Origin: an uncultured bacterium | Lineage (GTDB): Bacteria > Planctomycetota > UBA1135 > GCA-002686595 | NCBI GenBank assembly: GCA_938083085.1 | Contig: CALLKX010000018.1 | Span: 62,001-126,000 of the forward strand | Direction: 5' to 3' | Length of the DNA: 64,000 bases | Shown here: positions 17,986 to 27,086 of the stretch, piece by piece | Layout of the letters: each line of letters opens with the position of its first letter | How positions within the stretch are numbered: position 1 is the first letter of the stretch | Translations under genes and position numbers: made by a program | The notes under the pieces: model-generated | Seen by the model: the letters and a program-made list of their open reading frames with translations, nothing else | Databases searched by the model: none | What the model was told of the DNA's origin: nothing

Positions 17986-20283
17986 TCAGTCCTTCGCCTG
18001 GGGCGCCCCAGTGGGTGCGCCGGCGGGGGCGTCACCCTGCGCGGGCGCCGCTCCGACGGGCGTGACCTGGGTCTGGCCGTACTGGGCAGCCTGGGCCGCC
18101 TCGAGGATGAGGACCCCGGCGCTGCTCTTGCCGAGGTTCTCGCTGAAGGGGGACTTGAAGAGGTCGACCGCCGCAGCGGGGCGGCCCCCGAAGAGATAGT
18201 TCGCGGCCAGGACCAGCCGGGCGTCATCGTCGATCACGTGGTCCGCGACGAAGCGCTCGAGGGTGGCCAGCTGTCGGTCGAAGTCGCCGGAGCCCGCGTA
18301 GAAGTCGCGCTTGTCGATGACGTTGGCGGCCAGCTCCGGCTCGAGCTCGAGGGCCTTGCGGATCGCGAACGCCGCGTAGCGGTAGTCGCCGGTGGCGAAG
18401 AGGGCGTCCGCGAGCACGAGGTAGAGAATTCCGCTATCCGGCGAGTACTCGAGCGCCTTCGCATAGAAGTGCGCGGCGTCGCCGTAACGACCGTCCCGGA
18501 AGGCGCGGTCGCCCTGGGTCAGGTAGTAGCCCGTGGCTCTGTTGAGCTCGCGCTCCATGGCAGGGTCAGGCTGTGCGGGGGGCACGACGATGGAGCCTTC
18601 GGCCGGGACGACCGCCTCACCTTCTTCCTCCGGAGGGACCACCACGTAGATCACCTCGGGCTCCACCTCCTGGTAGACGACGGAGTACGAGTTGGGGATG
18701 AAGGGCCCGTACCAATAGAAGCTCCAGGGATAGCACCAGGAGCCGCCGGACGACCAGTAGGAGTGCCACCAGAGGCCGCAGCAGTAGGTGGGTGCGCACC
18801 ACCAGTTGCCCCACCCGAAGGACCAGCAGGAGCCCCAGGTGTTCCAGTAGCAGTTGTTGTAGTAGCTGCCGGAGTAGTACCCGCCGGAGTAGTACCCGTC
18901 AGAGGAGTTCTGGTCGTGACCGGTATCCCAAACCTGACCGCCGGCGGCGGTGGTTCCGGCGCCATCCACCACGAGCCCGCCGCCTGTGGCCGTTGAGGAC
19001 TCCCGCGCAGCGCGCACCCGCTCGTTGTACTGGTTGCGCGCGGCCTGCGTCCGAGCCTCGTTCGACGCGTCCTTGTCCCTGCGCGCAGCCTCGACCCGAG
19101 CCCGGGTGGCCTCGTCCTCGGCGGTACCCGCGGCGGCCTTCTCCCGCGCTTCCCTGACCCGCTGCTCGGTCGCACGGTCCGCGGCGCCGGAGGCATCGGC
19201 CCTCGCTGCCTGGGTCCGTGCGGCGTTCTGGGTCGCCTGCTGCTGGCGGGCCTCGTTGGTGCGCGCGGCCGCGGACTCAGCAGCGGCCTTTCGGCGAGCC
19301 GCAGAGATCCGGTTCATCGAAGAGCGCTCCGCTCCAGAAGCCGTCTCGCCAGGGGCGGGCACCGAGGAGGAGGGCGCGAGTGGCGCTGCCGCGGCGATGG
19401 CGCTGGGGCGATAGCGGGACAGCACGTCCGAGTGGCTCAGCTGTCCCCTGGAACGCGGCGTGGACGAGGCCCTTTCGCGGACCCTGGCGAGGTCCACGTC
19501 TGAGCTGAGGCCTCGGATCCGTTGGTTCAGCGTGCGGCCCTGACCTGCGCCAGGCGTGGCGCGCGTCGGCGCTGCGCTGGGCTTGGGGAAGGGGCGCCGG
19601 GCGGGCACCACGGCCTCTCCGAAGTCGATCACCGCCGGGACGCTTCGGTTCGGCGTGGAGGTGGTGGCAGGGCTCCCAGTCGAGCTTGAGCGACCTGGCG
19701 TTGACCAGCCCGTGACGGGGGACCCGGTCGGCTGCGGCTGGCTCGGGCGGGGCGCGCTGACCGACGGCGTGGACGTGCGCGTGGGCGCAGGCCGTCCGCT
19801 GATGACCGGGGTCGAGCCGGAGGTCCGCGAGGGAGTGGAGGCGCGCGTGGGCGTGGGGGCGTAGCGCGACGGAGTCGCGGACGGCCTCGAGCTCGTACGC
19901 GTGGGCGAGGAGCTGCTGCGGGACGGTGTGGAGCGCGTGGAGGATGTGGTCCGCCGGGCGCTGCTCGTGCGTTGCGGCGTGGACCGCTGGGGGGTGGACC
20001 TGCTCGTCGATGAGCGCTGCGTCGATGAGCGCTGCGTTGATGAGCGCTGCGTCGTCGTGCGCTGGGTCGTCGTGCGCTGGGGCGCGGAGCGGGCGCTTGA
20101 GGTCCGTGACGATGAGGAGCGCTGGACCGTCCGTTGGGCAGGATCTGGCTGAGCAGGCTCCGGCTGGGCCGCGAATGAGAACGATCCGCTGAGGCCGAGG
20201 ATGGCGACCGCGGCGCTGGCAGTGACCAGGCGGAGGACGCGGCAGCGGAGGACGAGGTTCAGGGCGGTGGGACGGCAGGTCAT
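17986..20283 (-). CDS. Secreted low-complexity/TPR protein with Trp-Tyr-Cys-rich core
   Basis: The protein has 765 residues. It has a signal peptide (hydrophobic ASAAVAILGLSGSFSFAA, about residues 24-41), then a 250-residue Ser/Thr/Arg/Pro-rich region with repeats such as TTQR and SSTQR, and a charged Ala/Arg/Glu helix region. A striking aromatic and Cys-rich block follows at about residues 460-540 (YYSGGYYSGSYYNNCYWN, then GWGNWWCAPTYCCGLWWHSYW). The last 150 residues are TPR repeats (YGDAAHFYAKALEYSPDSG, YRYAAFAIRKALELEPE). The ATG at 20283 is preceded by GGAGA and directly opens the signal peptide. Export and cell-surface assembly are inferred; the function is unknown. Confidence 0.85.
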   Translation of the reverse strand: MTCRPTALNLVLRCRVLRLVTASAAVAILGLSGSFSFAAQPEPAQPDPAQRTVQRSSSSRTSSARSAPQRTTTQRTTTQRSSTQRSSTQRSSTSRSTPQRSTPQRTSSARRTTSSTRSTPSRSSSSPTRTSSRPSATPSRYAPTPTRASTPSRTSGSTPVISGRPAPTRTSTPSVSAPRPSQPQPTGSPVTGWSTPGRSSSTGSPATTSTPNRSVPAVIDFGEAVVPARRPFPKPSAAPTRATPGAGQGRTLNQRIRGLSSDVDLARVRERASSTPRSRGQLSHSDVLSRYRPSAIAAAAPLAPSSSVPAPGETASGAERSSMNRISAARRKAAAESAAARTNEARQQQATQNAARTQAARADASGAADRATEQRVREAREKAAAGTAEDEATRARVEAARRDKDASNEARTQAARNQYNERVRAARESSTATGGGLVVDGAGTTAAGGQVWDTGHDQNSSDGYYSGGYYSGSYYNNCYWNTWGSCWSFGWGNWWCAPTYCCGLWWHSYWSSGGSWCYPWSFYWYGPFIPNSYSVVYQEVEPEVIYVVVPPEEEGEAVVPAEGSIVVPPAQPDPAMERELNRATGYYLTQGDRAFRDGRYGDAAHFYAKALEYSPDSGILYLVLADALFATGDYRYAAFAIRKALELEPELAANVIDKRDFYAGSGDFDRQLATLERFVADHVIDDDARLVLAANYLFGGRPAAAVDLFKSPFSENLGKSSAGVLILEAAQAAQYGQTQVTPVGAAPAQGDAPAGAPTGAPQAKD

Positions 20284-20513
20284 TGGCTTCTCCGTTGGGG
20301 AGGAGGTGGGGGGACGCCGTAGAAGATCAAATGGCGTGCCGGGCCCACGCCCATGGCACCAGAGTGGCATCCCATCGTCGCTCGCGGACCTCCAACGGTC
20401 ATTCAGGGGGCCGAGGGCTCGAATTCGAGTGTCTCATAATGATTCACAAGCGGGTGGTAGAGCCCGCAGGGAATCACCCAGCGTCCTCTCAGGAGGACGC
20501 CGCGCCTGACCTC

Positions 20514-21815
20514 TCAGGGGGTCCGTGGCGACGGGGGGCGCTCGTCTTCGGGGACAAGGAACGCCTGGGAGACCGTGATGGGGCTGAGGGGCTCGGCTCC
20601 GAGGCTCAAGCGGGGGGTCCCCAGCGGGTCGCCGCTAGAGGCTGCGGCGCTGCTCACCGCCTCGAACGCGGCGTCGTCCAGGAGGACGCTCCCGGTCTCA
20701 AAGGTCCATGTCAGTGCAGCGGGGGATGACCTCCAGCCCGGCCGCTCTGCGATCTGCTCCTCCCCAGCCTGACCGCGGATCGCTCGGACGAGGAGTCCGC
20801 GTGGCTGGCGCTCATCGTTCAGGAGAACGGTGAACCGGGGGTCCACCTCGACCCCGAGGTCGCCCAACTCTGCCTGGGCCCGAGCGAGTGCCTTCTGGCC
20901 CTCGCGTCGACAGCCTGGGAGATCAGCGCCTGGCGAGAGGGGAAACTCCCGGACCCAGGCTTGGGGGGAGGGGATCATCCGAAGTCGCTCCTCGTTGGCC
21001 TGGCCAGCGAGGCCCCGGGAACGATCCACCGGTAGGAACCAGAGGTCGGTGAAGTTCCAGCGGTCCTCGATCTTCTCAACGGACTCCTGCCAGACCCGCC
21101 GCCCGTCCACGTGGAGTTCGAACCGCGAGGGCCACCAGCGCTCCTCGACTTCACGCCAGCTGATCGAGCGGAACTCGGCCTGAACGGAGCCATCGCGGCC
21201 GAAGGCCCTCAGGCGAACAGGGCGGCCACTCTCCCGGTCGAGGGTGGCGATCAGGATCCCGATGTCTGCGACCTTCGCGGTCCGGGTGAGGCCCTCACCG
21301 GCGAGCTTGCCGGCGTCCGGCCAGAAGAAGAGGGTCCTCCGCATGGCGACGTCAAACCGGGCAGAGTCGAGGGTCGATCCGGTGAGGAGAACGCTCTTGG
21401 GGTCGGACTCGGACTTCTCGTTCGAGCGATCCAGTCCGAACCACGTCTCGCCGAGCTGGAAGCGCTCAACGCTGTAACGGTCGCGGGAGAGCGCCAGCCG
21501 GGAACGCCCGGGGAAGGCGGCGCTGAAGCTGAGGTCGTGCGGGTCAGCCTCTGGGTCGTCGAAGTCGATCCGAGAGAGGATCCTCGCGCCTCGGATCTTC
21601 CCGATGCGTGCGCGCGGCGGCGCGTCCCTCAGGGCCTGGGCTGCAGCCTTGTCCAGCGGGTCCTCGGCGCGTGCCGTCTGGAGGTCGTACGCCCCGACTT
21701 CACCCGTCGTGCTGCCGAGGGTCAGGACCGCGGCCAGCAGCACCATGACCAGGCGTGCTGGGCCGTGCAGGAGCGCACGGGCCGCTCGTCTCCTCTCGCG
21801 CGTCAGGGATTGCAT
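20514..21815 (-). CDS. Secreted hypothetical protein, 433 aa
   Basis: I do not recognise this family. Residues 1-45 form a Tat/Sec-type signal (an RRRAARALL basic stretch, then LVMVLLAAVLTLGS). The mature protein is beta-rich and Trp-containing, with segments such as ERFQLGETWFGLDR and EVEERWWPSRFELHVDGRRVW that recall outer-membrane lipoprotein carrier-like or DUF-type beta barrels used for lipid or polymer handling. There are few Cys residues. It lies between the W-rich TPR gene and a HEAT lipoprotein gene, all on the minus strand, so the three could form a loose transcriptional group. Confidence 0.75.
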   Translation of the reverse strand: MQSLTRERRRAARALLHGPARLVMVLLAAVLTLGSTTGEVGAYDLQTARAEDPLDKAAAQALRDAPPRARIGKIRGARILSRIDFDDPEADPHDLSFSAAFPGRSRLALSRDRYSVERFQLGETWFGLDRSNEKSESDPKSVLLTGSTLDSARFDVAMRRTLFFWPDAGKLAGEGLTRTAKVADIGILIATLDRESGRPVRLRAFGRDGSVQAEFRSISWREVEERWWPSRFELHVDGRRVWQESVEKIEDRWNFTDLWFLPVDRSRGLAGQANEERLRMIPSPQAWVREFPLSPGADLPGCRREGQKALARAQAELGDLGVEVDPRFTVLLNDERQPRGLLVRAIRGQAGEEQIAERPGWRSSPAALTWTFETGSVLLDDAAFEAVSSAAASSGDPLGTPRLSLGAEPLSPITVSQAFLVPEDERPPSPRTP

Positions 21816-21874
21816 CGCTGGAGGATACCCCTGTGGAGGGGAGTGGTTTCAATCGAGGCGGCCAGCGGCGACGC

Positions 21875-22834
21875 TCAGGGGAGCTTCTGGGCGTACCGGA
21901 CCCACTCCTCGACGTCGTCCCCGTAGTTCTTCCCAGCGAGAGCCTGGAGGTCCTTGAGGATCGCGGGCCGCACGCGGTCCTCATCCACAACTTCGAGGGC
22001 TGCGGTGAGGGCGCGGGCGGCTTGCCCTTCGAACTTGCGGTCGACGCTGCCGATCCTCGCGAGGGCGCGGGAGGCCGCGCGGGCCACGAGCGGCGTGGGG
22101 TCCATCAGCGCCCTGGCGAGCTCCGGCACGGAGTTGGTGTCGACCACCTCGGCGAGGATGATCGCGCCGGTGGGGCGCAGCCCCTCGTTCGCGTCGCCAA
22201 GGGCAGCCCTCGCGGCGCGGATGACGGCAGCACGGTCTGCCTCACCGAGATCGTAGAGGCCCACGGCGCGCAGGGCGCGCGCGGCCTGGCTCCGGACGTT
22301 GAAGGGCTGATTGACATCCTCGAGCTCCGCCGCGACGAGGATCCTCGGGGTGTCTGGATCCGCGAGGACCGACAGGCCCAGGAGTGCGTTGGCGACGACG
22401 TCTGGAGAATCGTCCTCGAGCGCCGCGAGCAGCGGGCTCAGGGTCTTCGGGTCACCGCTGAACCCCAGGGCCGCCGCCGCAATCTGCCGGTTGATCGGCG
22501 GCCCAGTCTCCAGCTGCTCCACGATCACGAGGAGCTTGGCCCTCACCTTTCGGCGCAGGTCCGCCTCGACGATGTTGAGCGTGGACCCGTCCTTGGCCGA
22601 GTTCCCGGTTAGCGTGATGTTGACCCAGATCCGAAGCGACTTGTCGACGTCCGCCAAGACGGCCCCGGCCAACCGCCGGTCCTTGGTGATGTTGGGGTCG
22701 TAGGGCTCCGGCCCGTCGGGTCCGATCCACTCGACCTCTTGACCATTGGCGGGCGCCTGCTGGCCACCGGAGGAGTTGCACGCAGCGAGCGCGAAGGCGG
22801 CGGCGCAAAGGGCGCCATTGAGGAGGAATCGCAT
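21875..22834 (-). CDS. HEAT-repeat lipoprotein
   Basis: This 319-residue protein has a lipoprotein signal peptide ending in AFALAAC (Cys19). After a 75-residue linker the sequence is a run of about six HEAT-type helical pairs, for example RQIAAAALGFSGDPKTLSPLLAALEDDSPDVVANALLGL, here counted by the repeated A-A-x-x-L-(G/x) and D-P/D-S-P-x-V spacing. Such repeats bind proteins. The start is ATG 22834, because it opens the signal peptide; the frame upstream of it is antisense to the regulatory space. The gene is divergent from the dehydrogenase gene at 22959. Confidence 0.85.
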   Translation of the reverse strand: MRFLLNGALCAAAFALAACNSSGGQQAPANGQEVEWIGPDGPEPYDPNITKDRRLAGAVLADVDKSLRIWVNITLTGNSAKDGSTLNIVEADLRRKVRAKLLVIVEQLETGPPINRQIAAAALGFSGDPKTLSPLLAALEDDSPDVVANALLGLSVLADPDTPRILVAAELEDVNQPFNVRSQAARALRAVGLYDLGEADRAAVIRAARAALGDANEGLRPTGAIILAEVVDTNSVPELARALMDPTPLVARAASRALARIGSVDRKFEGQAARALTAALEVVDEDRVRPAILKDLQALAGKNYGDDVEEWVRYAQKLP

Positions 22835-22958
22835 GGTCTGGGTTCGGGGGGGCGGGGAGGGGCAGGACGACGCTTCCCGGGGCTTCTTCCCCGCAACCAT
22901 AGCTTCCAGGGTGATCCGGGGCCGAACGTTGCCCGCCGTCGCTACCCTCTTCCCCTCA

Positions 22959-24002
22959 ATGTCTGTCCACGTCCTAGATGCCATGGCCCGCGAGGGCTTC
23001 GAGCAAGTCTCGGCCATCCACGACCGGAGGTCCGGGCTCCGTGCCTTCCTCGGGATCCACGACACGGTCCGTGGCCCGGCCTTCGGCGGAATCCGCCGCA
23101 GGGAGTACCGGGACGAGCGTGAGGCGCTCTTTGACTGCCTTCGGCTCTCTCGCGCGATGACCTACAAGGCCGCGTTGCTCGACCTGCCGGCAGGCGGCGG
23201 GAAGATCGTCCTGATGGACGATGAGAAGGTGGACTGGCCTCGCGCCTATCGACACATCGGCGACGTGGTGCAGACCCTTGGTGGGTCCTTCTACACGGGG
23301 CCCGACGTGAATACCGGCGCCAAGGAGCTGGCTTCTGTCGCCGAGCAGACCACCTACGTGACCGATCCCGGTGACTCTGGCCCCGGCGAGCTCGCGGAGG
23401 CGACCGCGGAGGGCGTCTTCCAGGGTATGGCCGCGGCGCTCCGGTCACGCTTCGGCGCCGAGGACTGGGCGTCGCGGACCATCGTCGTGCAGGGGCTCGG
23501 CGCCGTGGGGAGCGGGGTGGCGCGCCGTGCGAGGGCGCTCGGCGCGCGCGTGGTCGGCGCCGACGTGCTTGAGGACCGGGCGCTGGCGGTGGCGGACGAG
23601 CTTGACATCGAGATCGTGGATCCGGGCAGCGCCATCGAGGTGCCCTGTGACGTGTTCAGTCCGAACGCTCTGGGGGGCCTGTTGCACGATCTCTCCCTCA
23701 GCCGCCTGCGGTGCAAGATCGTCGCCGGCGGCGCGAATAACCAGCTGGCTCGAATGCTCGTGGGCGATGAGCTGCACGACATGGGCGTGCTGTACACGCC
23801 GGACTTCGTCATCAACGCGGGGGCCCTGGTACGCGGGACGATCTTCCACCTGGAGTGCCGCCGAGAGCCGGTGGAGGCCATCGGTAAGCGGATCGGCGCG
23901 GTGGCGGAGCGGATCCTCGAGTGCGCACTCGAGGAGGACGACGCGCCTGCGCGCGTGGCGATTCGTCTCGCCGAGGCGCAGATCGCCGAGTGGCGCGACT
24001 AG
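22959..24002 (+). CDS. Glu/Leu/Phe/Val dehydrogenase (leucine dehydrogenase-like)
   Basis: This 347-residue enzyme matches the short leucine/phenylalanine dehydrogenase branch, which interconverts branched-chain amino acids and keto acids with NAD. The substrate domain has GPAFGGIRR, the lysine-containing LPAGGGKIVLM (catalytic Lys about residue 85) and GGSFYTGPDVNTG. The NAD domain begins with VVQGLGAVGSGVARRARALGARVVGADV, and IVAGGANNQL and PDFVINAGALVRG follow. The start MSVHVLDAMAREGFEQV is preceded by a short pyrimidine-rich leader. The stop overlaps the convergent zinc-ribbon gene by 4 nt. Confidence 0.9.
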   Translation: MSVHVLDAMAREGFEQVSAIHDRRSGLRAFLGIHDTVRGPAFGGIRRREYRDEREALFDCLRLSRAMTYKAALLDLPAGGGKIVLMDDEKVDWPRAYRHIGDVVQTLGGSFYTGPDVNTGAKELASVAEQTTYVTDPGDSGPGELAEATAEGVFQGMAAALRSRFGAEDWASRTIVVQGLGAVGSGVARRARALGARVVGADVLEDRALAVADELDIEIVDPGSAIEVPCDVFSPNALGGLLHDLSLSRLRCKIVAGGANNQLARMLVGDELHDMGVLYTPDFVINAGALVRGTIFHLECRREPVEAIGKRIGAVAERILECALEEDDAPARVAIRLAEAQIAEWRD

Positions 24003-24541
24003 GCGGCAAAGAGGAGCTGCGCGGCGCGCGCGACGATGAGCATCAGCGCGACGGCGAGCAGGCCGAGCAGGAGTCGAGGCGGCACCGCACGACGGGGGGA
24101 TGACGCACGGGTGAACTCCTCGAAGGTGTCCGGGATCTCGGGGCCGTCGGGCTCGGGCAGATCGAGGTCGTCGTAGGCCGTGGCCTCTGACCAACCCGTA
24201 CGCTCGTCCGAACCGCACTCCCGGCAGGAGGACGCTCCGTCACGGACCTTGGCGCCGCAGACCGGGCATGCAAACCAGTCGCTGATGCTCGCTTTGGACC
24301 GCCTTCGAAGGAGCCGGCGGAAGCGAGCGAGGAGTCCAGGAGGGCCGACCGGCACCCGCGAGGTGCTTGCCCGTGGAGTCCCACTCCGGTGGGCTTCATT
24401 CTGAGGAACGTCTGCACCCTTGGCGCCGACGTTCTGCTCGAGGTCCGGCTGGAGAGCCCCGAACAGGGGCTCGACCACCTCGTCTCCTGGACGGGGCGTG
24501 TAGCTGTCCTCGTCATTCCCGGAAGGGGGCCGGCCACTCAT
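23999..24541 (-). CDS. Zinc-ribbon protein with C-terminal membrane anchor
   Basis: This 180-residue protein has a disordered acidic N-terminus, a rubredoxin-like zinc ribbon at about residues 91-112 with two CxxC pairs (CPVCGAKVRDGASSCRECG), an acidic linker, and a single TM helix at the C-terminus (LLLGLLAVALMLIVARAAQLLF). Tail-anchored zinc-ribbon proteins are common in GC-rich bacteria, but this one has no assigned role. Its ATG overlaps the ygfZ stop (ATGA), so it is co-transcribed with ygfZ. Confidence 0.75.
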   Translation of the reverse strand: MSGRPPSGNDEDSYTPRPGDEVVEPLFGALQPDLEQNVGAKGADVPQNEAHRSGTPRASTSRVPVGPPGLLARFRRLLRRRSKASISDWFACPVCGAKVRDGASSCRECGSDERTGWSEATAYDDLDLPEPDGPEIPDTFEEFTRASSPRRAVPPRLLLGLLAVALMLIVARAAQLLFAA

Positions 24542-25602
24542 CCCTCGAGGACGGCCGTGGCGCCGGAATCACCGAGCTGGAACACGGTGCCCGCGTCTTG
24601 GTGCTTGCGCTTGACGTAACCGAGGACAACGCCGCCATCGGCCGCAAAGGAGTAGGCCCAGCTGGTCACGACCCCGAGGTCGCGGACCTCACCCTCCAGC
24701 TCTCGAGTCAGCCGTGTGCCGGGCGCGACCGGATCGTCGTGAGATACCTTGAGACGGAACAGCTGCTTGTTGAGGCCACCGTAGGTGTCAATCTTGGCGA
24801 CGACCTCCTGTCCGATGTAGCAGCCCTTCGTGAGGGAGAAGGCGTCGTCTAGCCGGGCTTCCTGAGGATAGATCTCGTCGGTGACCTCGCGCCCCACGGC
24901 GGCGCTGAGGGTCTCCGCGCGAAGGCTGTCGAGCGCCACGAGCCCGCCGGGCGTCGCGCCAGCCTGGACCAGCGCTGCCCAGAGGGCGCTGACCTGCGCG
25001 GGTTCGGTCTCGAGGCGCCAGCCCGACTTGCCGGCGACCGCGAGGGGTGTGACGCGGGTCATCGCCTCGCCGAAGGGGCCGATCTGAAAGGAGTGAGGCG
25101 CCGCTGCCTCGAGCTCGATCCCCTCGACGACTGCGGCCACATGCGCGGCCGCGTCCGGGCCGACCAGCTCGATGGGGGCGTGCAGCTCCGTCTCGTCGGT
25201 GAGCTGGACGTCCTCGGCGAACAGGTACATGTCCAGGGCCTGCATCAGCGCCGGAGCCTCTCCGGGCTCGGTGGAGATGAGGAAGCCCTCGCCCAGCGCA
25301 GCGAGGTCGAACACGTGGACGACCTTGCCCTTGCCCGTGAGCAAGAGGTTGCGGTTGCCCTGCCCGGGGGTGAGCCCCTTCACCTCGTTGGCGAGGATCC
25401 GGTGCAAGAAGTCGGCGGCTTCGCTTCCCATCACGGTGATGAGCCCGCGGGTCGTGCGGTCGAGCAGGAGTGATCCTTTGGCCGCGGCGGCCGCATACTC
25501 CGCGGGAGCCGCGCCATAGGTGATGACCTCGCCCCCAGCCTCGGCCGAGGTGAGCCGAGCGCCGGACTGTTCGTGGGAGGGGAGGAGGGGAGAGATGCGC
25601 AC
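24538..25602 (-). CDS. ygfZ: YgfZ/GcvT-family folate-dependent Fe-S protein
   Basis: YgfZ (IBA57) binds folate and supports assembly or repair of certain Fe-S enzymes. This 354-residue protein shows the YgfZ signature KGCYIGQE at residues 259-266, including the conserved Cys261. The GcvT-type folate domain (LLDRTTRGLITVMGSEAADFLHRIL early on, RAETLSAAVGREVTDEIYPQEA in the centre) and the C-terminal barrel with GYVKRKH are also present. The start is GTG at 25602. It is followed by the zinc-ribbon gene with 4-nt overlap and is divergent from the ctaA operon. Confidence 0.9.
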   Translation of the reverse strand: MRISPLLPSHEQSGARLTSAEAGGEVITYGAAPAEYAAAAAKGSLLLDRTTRGLITVMGSEAADFLHRILANEVKGLTPGQGNRNLLLTGKGKVVHVFDLAALGEGFLISTEPGEAPALMQALDMYLFAEDVQLTDETELHAPIELVGPDAAAHVAAVVEGIELEAAAPHSFQIGPFGEAMTRVTPLAVAGKSGWRLETEPAQVSALWAALVQAGATPGGLVALDSLRAETLSAAVGREVTDEIYPQEARLDDAFSLTKGCYIGQEVVAKIDTYGGLNKQLFRLKVSHDDPVAPGTRLTRELEGEVRDLGVVTSWAYSFAADGGVVLGYVKRKHQDAGTVFQLGDSGATAVLEG

Positions 25603-25967
25603 GGGGTGAGCTCTGGCGGGGGAGCTGGCGGGGGAGCTGGGGGGGAGGTTGGGTCCGCTCGGGATCGGATCTGAGGTCCGTGAGGAGCAATCCCGGGGAG
25701 CCGAATCCTAGGACCCCGCCGCCGGGGCGCAACGTCGCGTGGGGTGCTGGGGCTTGGAGACTGAGGGATGAAGCCGAGGGGGGGCCAAGGAGAGGGGCGA
25801 AGGCTAACTTCCCGTGTCTCACCGCGCGCCGCCCAGGGAAGGCCGAGTATCTTCCCAGCCCGGAAGCTGCGACGACTCGTCCGCCCTCAGGGCTATGCAA
25901 GTTTCGGAGCTTCCACCTCGCGCCACCGGTGCCTAAGAGCGAACGGGCGAAGCCCAAATCACAGCGC
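25603..25967. other. Divergent intergenic region ygfZ/ctaA
   Basis: This 365-base region must hold promoters for ygfZ (leftward) and the ctaA operon (rightward). Near its left end GGCGGGGGAGCT is repeated directly (25615-25626 and 25627-25638). The frame that runs from 25680 into ctaA is Pro/Arg-rich without a Shine-Dalgarno sequence and I do not count it as coding. No RNA gene is visible. Confidence 0.5.
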
Positions 25968-27086
25968 ATGGTCTCCACCACCACAGCCGACTCCCTCGCT
26001 GGAGAAGCTCCAAGCCCGGCCGCTCCGACCCGGGCCCTCACGACGTCTGGCCCCCGAGTAAGGCTCCGTAGGGTGCTCGTCTTCTTGCTGGCGGTCGGCG
26101 TACCGTTGGCTTGGTTCAAGGACCCCCAGTTGGTCTGGCAGCCGCTGCTGCCGATCCCTCTGTTGTACCTGAGCCCGCGAGGCGCCAGCCGGGTGCTGGT
26201 GGGCTTCGTGGCTGTCCTGGTGGTCATCGGCGGCGGGGTCACGACCTACCGTGTGGGCATGGCTGTCCCCGACTGGCCGGGGACGTTCCAGCAGAACATG
26301 TGGACCTATCCCTTCAGCGACATGTTGGCAGAGGGGCACGGTGTCACCCTGGAGCACGCCCACCGGGTGTGGGCCACCGCCCTGGGGCTGGTCGCGATCT
26401 GCGTCCTCCTCACCTGCTACATCCAGCGCGCCGCTCGCGGCATCACCGGCATGTCCTGGGCTGTCCTCGTCGCGATCATTGGCCAGGGGCTCCTCGGTGG
26501 GACCCGGGTGCTTGAGAACAGCCAGAACCTCGCGTTCCTCCACGGCGCGCTCGCCCAGCTGGTGGTGGCGTTGATCGTGGCGCTCGCAATCACTGCGAGC
26601 CGCACCTGGAGAGACCTCGCCCCGACGCCCTCGCGCTTCGCCGGCGGCCTCCGCGCCCTCGGCGGCATCACGGTGGTCGCGGTGTACGGTCAGATCGCCC
26701 TGGGCGCGTGGCTCCGCCACCAGGGGCAGACCCTGGCGTTGCTCGTCCACGGCACCCTCGCGCTGGCAGTGGTCGCGCTCGTCTTGACCTTCTCGAAGAT
26801 CCTCGGAGACGCGGCGACCGAGGGGGCTGAGCGAGGCTGCGTCCGCGCGCCCCTTCGCTTCCTTCAGCGCCTGCAGCTGTGGACGCTGATCGCCCAGTTC
26901 TCCCTGGGCGTCCTCGCGACCATCGCGATCTACTTCATCTCCGGCGGCATGGAGGCTGAGGTCTCGGTAGGGGAGGTCGCCTTCGCAACGGCCCACGTCT
27001 TCGTGGGCGCGGTTCTGCTCGCCTCCGTTGTCGCGGGCGCCATGTTCTCGCGACGGGCCCTGGTGGCCGATGAGGTGTCGGCATGA
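25968..27086 (+). CDS. ctaA: Haem A synthase CtaA
   Basis: CtaA oxidises the C8 methyl of haem O to give haem A for aa3-type cytochrome oxidase. The 372-residue protein is polytopic with the conserved haem-ligating His residues in helices: LEHAHRVWATALG, FLHGALAQL, LVHGTLALA and TAHVFVGAVLL. The TM segment VLVVIGGGVTTYRVGMAVPDWPGTF contains the family's GAxxTxxGxAxPDWP motif in variant form. The start ATG 25968 lies just before a 35-residue cytoplasmic stretch, longer than usual, and an additional TM near residues 35-75. It overlaps ctaB (ATGA). Confidence 0.88.
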   Translation: MVSTTTADSLAGEAPSPAAPTRALTTSGPRVRLRRVLVFLLAVGVPLAWFKDPQLVWQPLLPIPLLYLSPRGASRVLVGFVAVLVVIGGGVTTYRVGMAVPDWPGTFQQNMWTYPFSDMLAEGHGVTLEHAHRVWATALGLVAICVLLTCYIQRAARGITGMSWAVLVAIIGQGLLGGTRVLENSQNLAFLHGALAQLVVALIVALAITASRTWRDLAPTPSRFAGGLRALGGITVVAVYGQIALGAWLRHQGQTLALLVHGTLALAVVALVLTFSKILGDAATEGAERGCVRAPLRFLQRLQLWTLIAQFSLGVLATIAIYFISGGMEAEVSVGEVAFATAHVFVGAVLLASVVAGAMFSRRALVADEVSA

